From Marisa cornuarietis (taxonomy: Eukaryota; Mollusca; Gastropoda; Architaenioglossa; Ampullariidae): 64,000 nt of DNA. The DNA lies in NCBI GenBank assembly GCA_004794655.1, contig SMMW01000522.1, forward strand, positions 1,488,001-1,552,000, read 5' to 3'. Below the pieces are notes generated by a model, which saw nothing but the letters and a program-made list of their open reading frames with translations, was not told the DNA's origin and searched no databases. This document shows positions 11,286 to 24,377 of the stretch, one piece after another. The position numbers and the translations under genes are program-made. Within the stretch, counting starts at the first letter, position 1; every line of letters starts with the position of its first letter.

Positions 11286-12107
11286 GGGCAATTTTTCTGT
11301 GACAGCACCACTTGTAAAGATACGCACTGCACCACAATCCTGCACACAACTCACGAATCGAAACAGATATTATGTACTAACGAATCTGATCAAGTTTAAC
11401 ACGTGAAAAAGCGAAACGAAAGGTCAGTCAACGAGTCCAGTTAAGAACATCTTTTAGGTTTTTGTTTTCGATTTACTGCTTTTGTTTTCGTGTTTTCGTA
11501 TTGTCGGTCCTAGATTACCCAGCAGGTACCTGGCTTCGTGTAGTTTTACATCACCATGACCTACAACTTGAGTGACAAAGACTGTCCTAAAATCTAAAAT
11601 ATCCCTTCGGACATTCGCTTCCCATTCTCTGATGATGACACATTTCTGTTAATACAAGAACCCTTTGTTGACAGAACAACTGTGATGTCAACGATTTTCA
11701 AGTGGCGTAGGAAGTAGGTGCAGTCAGTGGTGGTGTAGGAAGCTGCTTAGTTTTGGCGTGGGCGAGGACGCCATGGTGACAGTAAACGACGTTGACATTC
11801 TTCCCTCCTGGGTATCTTTTTGAAGGGAGTGCTACTTCACCCCTCCCCCTGCCTTTGGTTTCTACGCCACTGACAGTAGCACTAGCACCAGCCACGTCTT
11901 CAAAAGCTATGGAAATAAATTACGACCAGAATGTGATGCTAAGCTGAAATATTCAAGGTAATGTCTGCTTAACATGCAGCACCAATTAAATTGTCCGTTG
12001 AACTGTCGCATCAACTGCAGCTCGCGAGCGTGGGAACTCTATGTGCGTGAAGACCGAAAGTGACTTTATCAGATTCCAAAATATCTCTGCTCGTTTGCTC
12101 TAGCAAA

Positions 12108-12260
12108 GTATTAGTAGTAATAATATGATTTATATCGCACATTTCCCCAAACGGAGGCGAGCTCAAAGCGCTTTACAAGATCTAAAGGGAAGTAGGTAGT
12201 GTTGCCGTATGAAGGAGAAGGTAACACAATCATGCAACCATACAAATACACAATAACAGT
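12108..12260 (-). mobile_element. LINE 3'-end relic
   Basis: Read on the minus strand: GCGCTTTGAGCTCGCCTCC, then AAATGTGCGATATAAATCAT and TATTATTA. The 3' end of the CR1/L2-like LINE at 58890-59935 has the same pattern, and a TTA-type repeat tail is typical of such elements. Confidence 0.6.
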
Positions 12261-13007
12261 CAACACTGCCGGGAGCAAATAGAAATAATAATACTCACCT
12301 AACACCTTTGAAAACCCTGTTCACGATGCTATTCCACAATCTTGTATGAAATACTGACACACTTTGTGTTTCAATTTCCTGACATCGGAACTCACCGCTC
12401 ACCGACTAAAGCAGTTCAGTTTGTGTCAATATCTCCTTAGTCTTTGGTCCATAGATTAATTCTCTATTATCTTTAATGTTATTGACAACCGTTGGCATCT
12501 TGTGCTTGGTGTTCTTCTCTTGCTACACTGCTGCATTCCCCACCACTACGCGACACCGTCCATGAAAACAAAACCGCACATAATCTATCAGCTCTCAGTG
12601 TCTCCCGTCAGATTAGGCAAAGGTGAAGATACCGCTATATACCGGAGTCATTCAGTCGAACAAAGCAGTAGCTGAGAGGTGAAATATGTAAACTACGAGT
12701 GCTGTTATCCAAGATAATCTTTTCAAATAAAGAAAATGATTTAATATTTTAACACAACTAGGAAACGGCAACAACATAAGCACACAGCATAACTATAGTC
12801 AAAACTTGAATTTGTTCCCTGGTGTGAGAAGTTACAAAGAAAACGAATCATGTTTTGGAAATTTCAAAGCAATTTGGTGTCAAATTTTATATTTTAACAT
12901 TGTATAATCTGACACTAAGAAAGCAGTATGAACTTTTCCGACTATCATTGTGAAACATGATGTATCAATAGTGACTGTAAAAGGCGTACAGAGCAGCATT
13001 GCAACTA
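12261..13007. other. Intergenic, nothing recognised
   Basis: No conserved protein, RNA gene or clear repeat was found between the LINE tail and the MITE. Confidence 0.4.
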
Positions 13008-13802
13008 CAGTCGGACCTCGCTAAGTCGAACTCAAAGGGACCCGAAAAAAAATTCGACTTACGGAGTTTTCGAGTTAGGGAAAATGGCGTAATAGGCGCA
13101 GGTTAATCAAGGACAATGTTTTTCCGACTTAATTACTGTATTATAACCGTTAGTTATACAGTATTATCGTTTTATACGGATGCATGTACTGCCATTTTCG
13201 CGGCACGTACAGCACGGGGAAAACCACACCGACACGAACTCTATTCAGTGCTCGTCCCGATAAGAGACTGACAAAGTGTAGAAAACGTATTTTTCACAGT
13301 GAGTAAGTTTGCGTGTAAACCACCAACGGTCCACTGGTCAAGGTACCACCGCCACCGCCTGAAAGGATGGTCAAGGCTTGTGGCCATAAATCTTGACCAG
13401 TGATGCGCGGCCACCGACTTGAAGTGGCTGTGGGGAAAAGTCTCGTGTCGGCCAGTTCCCCTGAATCGGTCAACTTCAAAGCAGGAACTGGTGTGAGTCA
13501 GTTAGTTGTCCACTGCGCAACTGAAAACGCAACGAACCTTTCACACAAATATGAAAGGAAAATGGGATAAAAGTGTCTTTCTTGAGACAGTTTGGAACAT
13601 AGTTTGGAACAGTTTGAGACATAGTTGCGTCTGGTTGGTGATGACTCAAAATTCGACTTACGGAGGTTGAAAGCCAAAAAATCTTCGAGTTAAGGAGATC
13701 TAAAATACATTGTTCTTAAGGGAATTCGGCCGGGACCTAGCAATTAATTCGAGATAGGGAGGTTTTCGACTTAGGGAAGTTCGACTTAGCGAGGTCCGAC
13801 TG
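13008..13802. mobile_element. Non-autonomous pogo/mariner-like DNA transposon (MITE), 795 bp
   Basis: A perfect 25-bp terminal inverted repeat (starting CAGTCGGACCTCGCTAAGTC) is flanked by TA at 13006-13007 and 13803-13804, the Tc1/mariner/pogo target duplication. Subterminal motifs such as ATTCGACTTACGGAG and CGAGTTAGGG recur at both ends. No transposase frame was found inside, so movement would depend on an enzyme supplied elsewhere. Confidence 0.9.
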
Positions 13803-13804
13803 TA

Positions 13805-14412
13805 CAATACTAGTACATGTACTTGAGATTTGGAACAGAATGGTGATAAATGACTTACTCTGATGACTAGCATGATAAATCATGGAAAAGTGAACTCCTC
13901 TCACCATCAAATAAATGTAATCTCATTCTAGCATTTTCAGATATATATTAACACAAAGATGATCTACAATGTTTTATTTGAAGTAATTTTGAAGTTTCAC
14001 AAACATGTACTGCAAAGTGCTTTTTGTTTGGTCAGGATTTATACGACAATGCACAAGCATTATTTTTCTTTAAATACAGTCACACATTTTAATCTTTTCA
14101 TGAATGATTAGTAAACATTCCAAAATGCCAATATAAACGTTCTTAAAAATTTTATATTAGGATTTTATTTACAACCATTTCAATAAAACAAACCCTGATC
14201 TTTCACTTTTTTATCCAACAGCAAGGTTGGATGTGTAATGATTCTGAACATTGCACAAGTAGTAGTTTCACAGATAATTTCATTTTCTTTTGGGGTTTTC
14301 ATTGAATGACAAGGCATTTCAATATAATATATTAATGATGCAGAAAGACTGTCATTGGTCAGTGGTGCGATAACTCCCCATTCTTATATGACCCATGTCA
14401 GCTGAGGACTTG
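13805..14412 (-). other. 3' flank and probable 3' UTR of GET3
   Basis: Downstream of the GET3 stop on the minus strand, AATAAA hexamers occur at 14169-14164 and 13978-13973. Either could be the cleavage signal. No other gene is visible. Confidence 0.45.
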
Positions 14413-17400
14413 TTAATCAGGTTTGTAAGGTTTCAAGAGGTGTTGGGAGAACTCCTGAATCTTTTCCACCCCTCGCACTTCCTCTTCCAATAATGGCAGC
14501 TTTGTTACATGGAAATCCTCATATAAGTCGTCGATCTGTAGCAAAAGAAACAAACTAATAATACACTCTTCCTGTCAGTATGTAACAGTTGGTCCTAGAT
14601 TGTCACTGCTATTGACATTATAACTGGATGATGGAGACAGACTAGAGATCCTGTATGTTGCTTCACTTACTTCTGTGGTTTTGGGATTTAAACTGGTGAT
14701 GATAATGATGGTATAAATCAGTGATAAAGATGTTGACAATGCAATGACAACAGATACGATGATAATGAAGAAGGTATAAGTTTGTTGCCATTACTACCTG
14801 GTCAAGATATTTGTGCTGTAGTTTTTGTCTAGCAGCACATAAGGCACATGGCTTCTCTCCTTTGCGTGAAAAGTTGAGCTGGTTAACAACGATGTTGTGT
14901 GTATCTATACCATACTGGTTAAGCTCCTGTACCAGTCGCTCTGTCTCGTACAAGGACAAAAACTCCGCAATGCAAACACACACAAATGTTGTTTGATCCT
15001 GGAAAAAAGTGTCATTATGAAAAGTACAAGTTCTCATGTAAGAATTTTACTGTGATGTATTTATCAGGGATGCCAATCCTCAGAAAAACAAGAAATCTAT
15101 TTGTAAAGAAATAAAAAAAGTAATCACCTGTTAAGTCCATCATTAGTCAAACCTCACAAACATTAATCAAGAGTTATAAATTTTAGTTACAGCACTTACA
15201 GCATTCTTGAACTGCTCATTAACTTGGCGGATAGTGCTAAGCATGTCTTCAAATTTGGAGGACATCTGATCTGAGTTGAGATCCTGAATTCCCACCATAC
15301 CTGCCAACTGGAAAGGAACTGGGTGCAATGTTGAATAAGGTTACATTATTAGTAGTATAATAAAAGAGTGGTGTCCCTTTGCCTAACAGGCCTGAGTGGG
15401 CCAGATCTCCACATTTTCGTTTTCTTCTCAGATTTGTTGTGCTTGTAGTGCCTATTGTACCGATCTGCACTATTTTCTGATGTCATTGGCATTGTTTTTG
15501 ACTGTTTAATTGCCTGTAGGTTTTTGTTTATTCCTCTGATAATATCTACTCTCTCATTGCTGTTAATCCTCTGGCTAACGCCATCACAGTTTCTCCATTT
15601 TAACGTCATCTCTGGGACTTTACATCAGTGCCAAACAGTCACGAGTTTCAATATTGTACTGCAATTTCTGCTATGTGATCATCTGGAAAATCTCCTACCA
15701 ATTTGATCTATGTGTTTGATTACTGACCTATTCTGTTCTAGTCCATTGACTGTAGATCTGTCTCTTTGACATCCAGCTGAAGAGGGACATAGCATTCCCA
15801 TTAACTTTACAAAGCTGCAGGAATTTTATCTGTCTTCTGTTTTTGTGCTTGTAATACACAGAGAGTCTGGGTTTGACTGGGATACTGCACTATAAAAGCT
15901 CACACTATTATTATCTACATTTTAAGTACATTCAAAAGGTGTTGAACTTGTTTGACATTAACTATCTTCCCATCATTTCAACCTAAGTGCTTCAAAAAAT
16001 CCTGTCCCTGAATGTCTTCTAGCATACAATTTCTTTGTGGATGGTAGAACTGGGACTAACAGCTGTCTTACAAGATATTCCTAAACAGAATTTGCAATGA
16101 GCAATGTTAACATGACTTCTTAACCCCAACATACCACTGAATTCCTTTTTTATACAAAGACAATGCACATACCTGAGAAATAAAAGGACTGATCTGATTT
16201 TTCAGCCTCAATAGTTTACCAAGTCCTTTTTCAATGATGCTTGGAAAAGATAGCAGGCGAAGGGTATGTCCTGTCGGAGCAGTGTCAAAAATCACGACAG
16301 AAAAGTTCATATTTCGCACCAACCTGCAAAATGTCAAACACAATTATGGTCTAACTCTCAACAACACAGCCAAGGTTTACAAAACAGCAACAAAATTTTA
16401 AACACAAGAACCAATACAAAGATCAATGTGAAAACAAGAAACATTTTCACTTTTAAAAAGACAATACTTAATTCTTTCAATCCTGCATGATCAATGAAAA
16501 ATGTAAGATGTGCAAAAGCATCCTCCAATGCACACACACACACATATTACAGACACACACACATATGCATGTACAGACACACAATCTTTCTCACTCACTA
16601 ACATGCTCTCAGTCACTTGTTCACTCATTCATGCACTAACACAACTACTTACTTCATAACTTCTGCAAAACTCATGGCTTCATCAATACCAGGAAATGAC
16701 CCAAGCAGTTCTTGAGCAATGTTACGGCCAACGCTCATCATGTCAGCTGATCAAAAAAATAAATAAATAAACAAAAAAAAACAACTTTTAATCAAAATTG
16801 TAGCAGATTTAAGAATATGCAGAAAATATACTGAAAAATATACAGAACCAATTGATTATTCAAATGCACATATGCACATGATTTGCATAACAGAAAGACT
16901 ACTTACTTAATTGTACACAAGTAGCATTGTTGTTATATGACATATTTAATGGATACAACAGAAGCTTTTTGTAATGATTTCTTATAATACAATTCCTTAG
17001 TAGCAGTGTTGTTATAGGGAATATTTAATAGATACAACAGCAACTGATTGTAATGATTCACTATACATATAATTCATTATCATAACTATACAAACTAAAT
17101 TCTTTTTTCTTTGATGTTAAAACTGTGTACAAAAAATTGGGTAAAGAAATCTATATAAACCTCTGAACAGAAGACTCAGTTTCCTTAATCAAATTTATTC
17201 TTTTAATCTGTTTCAAGTTATTAGACATTTTAGACTTTAATTGACATACCTTTAATTGCTGTTCTCAGCAAATACATTTCATTATTTATATTCCCACTAT
17301 CATCGACAACAAATAAAAAATAAAAAAGAAGCCTAAACTGAGGAAGAAAAGCCCTTCTTCACAATGTCAAGAAGAGTCCAATAGAACATGTTAGCCTCAC

Positions 17401-19509
17401 CTTGTTCAAAATATTCATCAGGAAGTTCAGAAAATCCCAGATTAGGATCGATTTCCTGCCAAAATATATGTGAAACTAAAATGATAATGACAGAAAACAC
17501 ATTGGAATGCTTCGCCAAGTTTACAATGTTTTTAAAGATCTGTTGCACAGCTGACATGCATCCTGACTGTTTTGCTTATCTCTATATGAAGTAACCATAT
17601 GGTGTTGGCAAAATGGGTCTGAAAAGAATAATAATCCTACAAACAACAGTCATTAATCTTGATCAGGAATATTTTGTTCCTATAAACAATATGTTGTTAT
17701 GTTTGCATGTATGCATGCATGTTAAGGACAACACAAGTGACAGAAATGAAATGCCACAGGAACATGCAAGCTTATACCAAAACCACATCACAAATTAAAA
17801 AAAAAATAAAATAAATTAAGAAAATAATGGGGCCCTACAAAAATCTTCTGGCCACAATGTGTGTATATATGTTTTAAATTACCATAGATGTTAGAGAAGG
17901 CTTGGCAAAATATGCAGTCATCTTCACATTTGGGCCATGTCTACATCTTTGTGATGTGGAATTATAATTTACTGTTTTTCATTTTCTTAGTCAAAACAAA
18001 GTGAAACACTGTTCATTACATGCAGGTATGAAACATAACACACATCAGATCCTCTCTCCAACTTGTTCTCAGAAGTTCTGTAGCTCAGTTTATTTTCAAT
18101 CTACAGCTTGCCAGATGATGGCAAAAACGGCTATTTCATTTTTTAATCTCTGCTTAAATACAGCAATATGAAAATGTGTGATAACTAACTTTGAATCTGT
18201 CGGGTAATAAGCATGCAAAAAAATAAAATAGCTAGCATTTATAACATTTTTTCTTTAACAAAAATCTTGTCAATGAATGAAACTGACTGATTTATTGTGA
18301 TAGAGAAAGCAACTGAGTAGCCACATTACCATTGCATACAGGTTTGTGAACCCTTTGACAAGTGTTGGTACTTTGGAAAACTTCTGACTAAATGCATCTG
18401 ATACATTGTGTGCTGGGTCAGTTGAAATGATGAGTACAGTCTCTCGAACAGTAGCAAGTTGAACTGCTAAACTGCAACTGATAAAAAAAAAGATTTTTTA
18501 TAACAATCTTATCTGTCATTTCAAATCAGATTGTTTGCCTTATAGCCAAAATATTTTTTGTTAGAGGCCTGTAATATACAATAATTTGCTAGGTATTCTT
18601 GTGAAAACCCACAGGATGCTATTGACTGCTGAGGTCCACTAAAACTGGAGGTGAACATCAGCATTATACAACAGGTTATGACATTGATAGCCCTTCTTTG
18701 GATGGCTGAGTTGCATAGCTGGTCTAAACTGAGTTCAACAGATTGATCAGTTTTGAGTCAGTCAGTCAGTCAGAAGTTAGAAACAGTGTGAGAGAATGAG
18801 TTTATAGCACTGCATGAAGATGTATCAATAAGAAACAAAACGCTGTAAGAAATGTTTTTCCAAGAAAGCTTTATAAGATCTTTTGTTTTCTAAGCTATAA
18901 CATGAAATACATTATTAAAAGGAAAACATACTCTCTCTCTCTCTCTCTCTTATATTAAAGTAGTGGTTGAAAAACCAGGAACCAGGAATCTATATTTAGT
19001 GTGGCTGAAACTGAGCTGTACTGAAAAAGAATGCCTGAGAGAAATGAGGAGCTTGTACTGTACAACTTACAAACAATCTAGGCTTGTAATGACGTGGAAG
19101 ATGTAGAAGTGTTGGACTGTTTGTATTGTAATACTAATTACTGATTACTTATACTGAGGTATAGTGACATAAGGTCCGTTAGGGTCTGATGCTGATCGTC
19201 TCATTAAATTATTATAAATCATGTATATGTACTGAGGTATGATACAAAAATTCATAACATCTTTACTCGTAAATAGAATTCATATATATATAGCAATGAC
19301 AGACTTAAGTCCAAATCAATTTCCGACCGGTCTGCCAGAACGTAACCCTGTCGCAATTCGAACACTATCTTAATTAACACGGTCGACTATAATGCAGTAC
19401 TCTATCTCAGAGAGAGAGAGAGAAGAGACAACTGTTAGACGGACGCGAAGACATATTTCAGCATATTTTGTGCGCAATCACTTATTTCCATATTTTGGAA
19501 AAAATAACT

Positions 19510-19542
<33 letters not shown>

Positions 19543-19803
19543 AATGATTAATAAAGGACGAGAGGAGAATGTTCTAGTATCTATGAACAGTCCGTCTGTT
19601 TGTCGATCGTCGTTGACCACTCCTATTCAAGCTAATGAGCCACTACTAATTAGAAGTATGAAATCTATACTATACCTTGTTGTAGTTTTTCCGACCCCAC
19701 CTTTTCCGCCAACAAAGACCCATTTTAGAGATGTCTGATCGATTATATTCTTTAAACTTGGCTCGTATGTGATTTCACCGTCAGCGTTCACGGATGCGGC
19801 CAT
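14413..19803 (-). CDS. GET3: ATPase GET3/ASNA1 (TRC40), complete
   Basis: Cytosolic dimeric ATPase that delivers tail-anchored membrane proteins to the ER. Exons: 19803-19676, 18477-18330, 17455-17401, 16746-16653, 16323-16173, 15307-15200, 14998-14798, 14535-14413. All have GT-AG borders and the lengths sum to 1008 bp (335 aa plus stop), close to the 348 aa of human GET3. The ATG sits in AAGATGGCC. The deviant Walker [12 protein letters not shown] is at residues 32-42, switch I STDPAH at 61-66 with catalytic Asp63, switch [11 protein letters not shown] at 154-162, and the zinc-binding CxxC dimer motif PCALC at 278-282. The C-terminus reads [14 protein letters not shown] and ends EPYKP-like (LKPYKPD). 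No broken or missing key residue was seen. Confidence 0.97.
16921..17079. repeat. 79-bp tandem duplication in a GET3 intron
   Basis: The unit starting GTAGCATTGTTGTTAT at 16921 recurs at 17000 with modest divergence (shared ATATTTAAT, GATACAACAG, TTGTAATGATT). Intronic; no function implied. Confidence 0.8.
19511..19541. repeat. TG microsatellite
   Basis: A GT dinucleotide run in GET3 intron 1. Confidence 0.9.
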
Positions 19804-19872
19804 CTTTCTAAGGGAGATAACTTCCTTGTGTGGGTCTCAACGCTCAATATAATCGAAGTATATAATAAATAT

Positions 19873-20044
19873 AACAGTATATATAGACATTCCATTGATA
19901 TCATCGTGTGCTGTATATACAGTATAGATATACCTAGCCATCATGGGGTGTATATACAGTATAGATATAACAATCATCATGTGCTGTATATACAGTATAG
20001 ATATATAGCTTTATATCATGGACTGTATATACAGTATAGATATA
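19873..20044. repeat. About 37-bp minisatellite with palindromic core near the GET3 start
   Basis: The 22-bp core beginning CTGTATATACAGTATAGATA recurs at 19911, 19948, 19984 and 20023, spaced 37, 36 and 39 bp apart. A worn copy lies at about 19873. Each core contains the palindrome CTGTATATACAG (one copy has G for the first C). Spacers are related (ATATCATCGTG, CATCATGTG). The array starts about 70 bp upstream of the GET3 ATG, in the 5' UTR or promoter region. Confidence 0.9.
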
Positions 20045-23000
20045 AATTTGATATCATCACATTCTGTATGTACTTTTGTCCGTTCTTTCACCGCAGACGG
20101 CAAACATCTGTATTTGAGGAAGGTATAAAAGTTATTGTCTTTCATGTCTTCAAAAGCCAAAATTGGCGCTCAGAGGCCATGCAGTTGCATAACACATTTT
20201 TCATTTTAAACACTTAAATCTTTTTAGATAATCAATTTAAAGAGCACACCACAATTTAATTTTTTTTAACTAAAACTGCTTAGTAGTAAGATAAAGTTGT
20301 TTAAGTCTGACTTTCCGTCCTGTCAGTACAATTTTTTGTATGTTCTTGTGCAATGCATCTATAAATGGCAGTTTTAAGGTTTAGAAACATGTTGTGCAAC
20401 CAGCGCCTGATTTTTTTTTTTTTTAATGTTTTTAAAGAAATTCAGAAACATATGTTTAATTGATGAATTCGTTTAAATTTTCTTCTGGAATTTCGGAATA
20501 GCTATCTTAATCATCAGCTGTAAAGTCCTGATCTGAAATTTATTTGTGCCTGCTCGATTGATCTTTATATTGGCTCCTATATAGATCCTCGGCAAAGGCG
20601 ATGAAAATAATGTACGTTTTATCTGAATGTGTATATAGCGTCCATATCATGAGCACATTAATAACGTCTGGCTTACACTCGATCGATCTACCACAACATG
20701 TGCACAAACGTGCATGTGCACTAGCGGTTATTGTCAGTGAGGATGCTCATAAGTGCAAATCACATCACTATCACCTGTCAAAACTAAAAATAGACAATAG
20801 TAATAGGGGTACTTGATAAATTCTAGCTGGCACTTTTGGTGGTGGGAGTGTTAAATTGCTTGCAGCAGCAGCAATACCGTAGTAGTAGTGTTATATAGTA
20901 ATAATAGGTAGTATGCAAAATGGAGACCCCTCGACTTAGCCAAGAATTTTAAGCTTGAAAGCATCTCGATCTTTCACACTCTCTCTCTCTCTCTCACTCA
21001 CACACATACATACATACAGAAAGAGAGAGAGAGAATGCAAACTTTCTGATTGTCGTTCTGACCAGCTTGTAAATCACCAAGCAAAAGAAAAGGACTCCAG
21101 TCTGCTGACCTGATAGAATCTTTCTTTTGTACTGGACTGCTGGCGCGATAAAGTTACATGATACAACGTTGAAACGACGTAGTAGTCACTTCCGGCTTTA
21201 GTTTATGAGAGCAAGACGATCGAGTGAGTTCGCAGTTGTTTGTACACCATCCCAACCAAGCGGTCTTCCACGGTCTTCCTGTTTCTCTTACTATAGGACT
21301 ATCATATGTTCTCACACGAGGACAAAACTCGACCAATCAGAAAGCACAATTATGCTAATGAAATCGATTATTAATACTGATATAAGCTAGAGAACGTACA
21401 CTTTACCAGCAACCTTCGCCCAGGCAACAGCTGGCAACATTTCTGACAATGAGACCCAATCGTGAGACGGTGTGCGGACAAAGAGCTGGTTAACCAACAC
21501 ACATTTTTTTCTGCTTGTTCCGTCTAGGTAAGCTCTGTGTATGTGAGTGTGTGTGTGTGTGTGTGTGTTTGCGCGCGCAACTCACTCACTAAAATGTCAT
21601 TTTAAGGCATCATTTTAGGACCCTTTGGGTTTTTTTTACAAATTTACTATATATTATGCATTTCTCTCAACTGATAACCGCCTTTTGCTTCCAATATGTC
21701 ACAGCCTGGCAACAAAAACACATCACAAACATTAATGCAGGTTTATTAACGACATTTAGTGACTTTCTTTCAAATCGATTACGTATGTATGCGGACTATA
21801 GATACAATAGTCAAACATTTAGCATGTTCTTTTTCTGATTTTAGTCAATCATATCTGAAATCGCCGACCATGCTATCACCTAATGTTCTCGGTGTAATTT
21901 CCACTGTATGCAGGTCGGTCAGTTATAGGAGGTGCAGTCAGATTCATTGTTTCGTTCTTTTGTTTGATTTCTGTGCTCATCCGTCAAATCACATCACGTC
22001 CAGCGTTTGTTAATATGGAAAGGTTCACATTTATCTTTATTCAAATGCACAGAAAATTTCTATAGTTTACAATTGTGAACACTTCTTCGTGTAAAATACT
22101 AGAATGAAAATAGACAGTCATGTTCAGCCAGTACTTTAATTGAGGATGCCATAACGGCGTTACAAACTGAATAAAAGCGTCATGGAGATAAGAGGGAAAG
22201 ATAAAGATGAGATATAACCAACTATAGAAACCTCATGTTTTAATAACTGTTTTAACTTTATCCTTTACTGCGAATGTCATTTCAATTATTATATTTTTGA
22301 CGATTATTGTTTGCTTATTGTTCTAAACACTTCTTAAGCGTTTGAAAAGTAAAATCAGAAAAATCTACATATAATGTTTTATGATGTTCTACCCCTGCAA
22401 TACTGATTGGCTGGTTAGCTAGGAATTTTGTTCCACAGAGGGGTAATTTTGACCATGACCTGGTAGATGTGTGTGTGTGTGTGTGTTTTCTAGGGGCGGG
22501 GTAATGCTTATGCGTGCGCGTGTGTTGGGAAGGAGAAAGGGTGAAGAAAACAGTATTCAAAGAACACTCCCAAGGACCAGCGAAATGCAGGTGTCACGTG
22601 CTGAGAAAAAAATGTTTGTTTATCGCGCATGGACATTTTTTTTACACAGTTATACGCAGTGTTTAAGTGTTGATTAAAAGCGCGATCAAGACCAATATCC
22701 CTTTCTTCCCCTTCTTCCTTGAATATTTGTTGCTTTTAATCTGAACTGACAAAGTTGCCCCAGTCTTCGACCCGTTTTTATATCAAACATCCTGATGTTG
22801 CACTCAAGCTGAGCATCACTGGCATGTATGAATGTACCAGGATGTGTGACCACTTGGACCTAATTGTCATCAGGTCGATTTGTTGACTGAACGCAATAAA
22901 TGATATCCATCTCAATCCCTACCCCGCCACTATTAGACACCCGGTTAACAGCTGTTTCCCTCGGCTACACGTACGACACGCTCATATCTCACAGTCGTTG

Positions 23001-24377
23001 CAGAGTATGAGGTCATCTAACCCGTTTTAGCTCACCATTGCTAAAGCGCTTTCTTAACCGGACATGTTGTCAACTTTATATATTATAAATAATATTATAT
23101 AAAACTACGTTTAGTGATGTACTAATCAGTGGAAGGAGAGAGGAAAGAGGATGGGGGAGCCGCCCCAATTGAAAAAGCTTTTGCAGTTTTCCCACTACTT
23201 TAGTGTAAATCAAATGCTTATTAAAATTAAAAGGCGAACGGGAAGGAGTGGACCGCGGCCGATCCTTGCAGGACCTGTTCAACACCAAGCACGACCGTCA
23301 CAGATGGCGCATCTTGGCCGCTGCTGCGCTTAGTCAGGTCCCCCAACGATCGGCATCTGCGGGCCAACTTATCTAGTGATCAGGTAGAGCCAGTCAAGGG
23401 TGATGATATCTGATATGTATTTGATTTTCTCTAGCTTCATGTTTTCACAACCCTCTGTTCTGATCCCAGCATAATTATGTTTAAACTAACGGGAGTTATT
23501 GGCTTAACCTACAAAATCCCCTTTGGTTTATGTTTTCTACAAAGCGAGCAGGTATTTTAAATGCAGGTGACAAAAGAATGTACGTATTTTCGATTGCCGC
23601 GGGCGTCAGACCGTGACTATACGTTCGGAAAATGTTTACACGACGGTCAAATATATTACTTTGACAAACATTGTCACATACTCGACCACAAATGTGTCCA
23701 GTTAAAACACACCCTTAAAGACCGTACTTAACCGGACAAATATGGAACAACATTTGAAAAAGGTTTTATAAAACCGTCACATAAAAATAAGTTTGCCAGA
23801 CTTGATCAATCGTTCATCTGCCCAATTAGCAATGATCTTTAAGGTCTTACAATCGACCTTGATGCTAATTTCTGTTGGAGTGGACGACGAGCTGGCTGTT
23901 GGCGCTATGGTCGATTTAACGGTTTTAGTCACTGCGAAGAGACTGTAGAAGACACGGAGGATCCGTGGTAGAAGATATATCCGTGGTTTCAGGCATTGAC
24001 CTCTTTCTTAAAATTAAGTAAATGGTGTCAGGTCTCGCCTCGATCGACTGTGTCCATGATTTCCCTTTGTTTTTAAAAGCGAACTGTCAGAGATTATAAG
24101 CATATAATGTTCTGCTTACTGTTTTTGTGTCCTCTGTCTCTCTGATGTACGTGTGTGCATTGAGAAAGCGTTACAAAATACCCCCCCACCACACACACAC
24201 ACACACGCACCAACAGCAGGAAACTTATGTGCTTTAGGTACTATAGCAGCTGATGCCCCCAACTTCGATCACTGCTTGTGGAAGTCGTCACTGCAAACCG
24301 TTCACTATCGTCAGTGTCTCACCAGTCCTCAGTTCCAGTGCCCAGCACGTCCAGTGCAGTCACCACATCCCGACCAT
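20045..24377. other. Intergenic region between divergent GET3 and carotenoid oxygenase genes
   Basis: I recognise no gene here. It holds simple repeats: CT at about 20980, GT at about 21540-21566 and 22463-22486, and CA at about 24185-24207. Promoters for both flanking genes should lie within it. A frame open from 24153 runs in phase into the oxygenase first exon but looks like untranslated leader, because it begins with a CA-repeat translation. Confidence 0.45.

Noticed and set aside
19828..20217. 129-residue open frame with repeated YSIDI
   Set aside because: Translation of the 37-bp minisatellite; the period is nearly divisible by three, which keeps it open.
24153..24377. N-terminal extension of the carotenoid oxygenase
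   Set aside because: In frame, but starts with a CA-repeat translation and lacks family similarity; the ATG at 24378 has better context.
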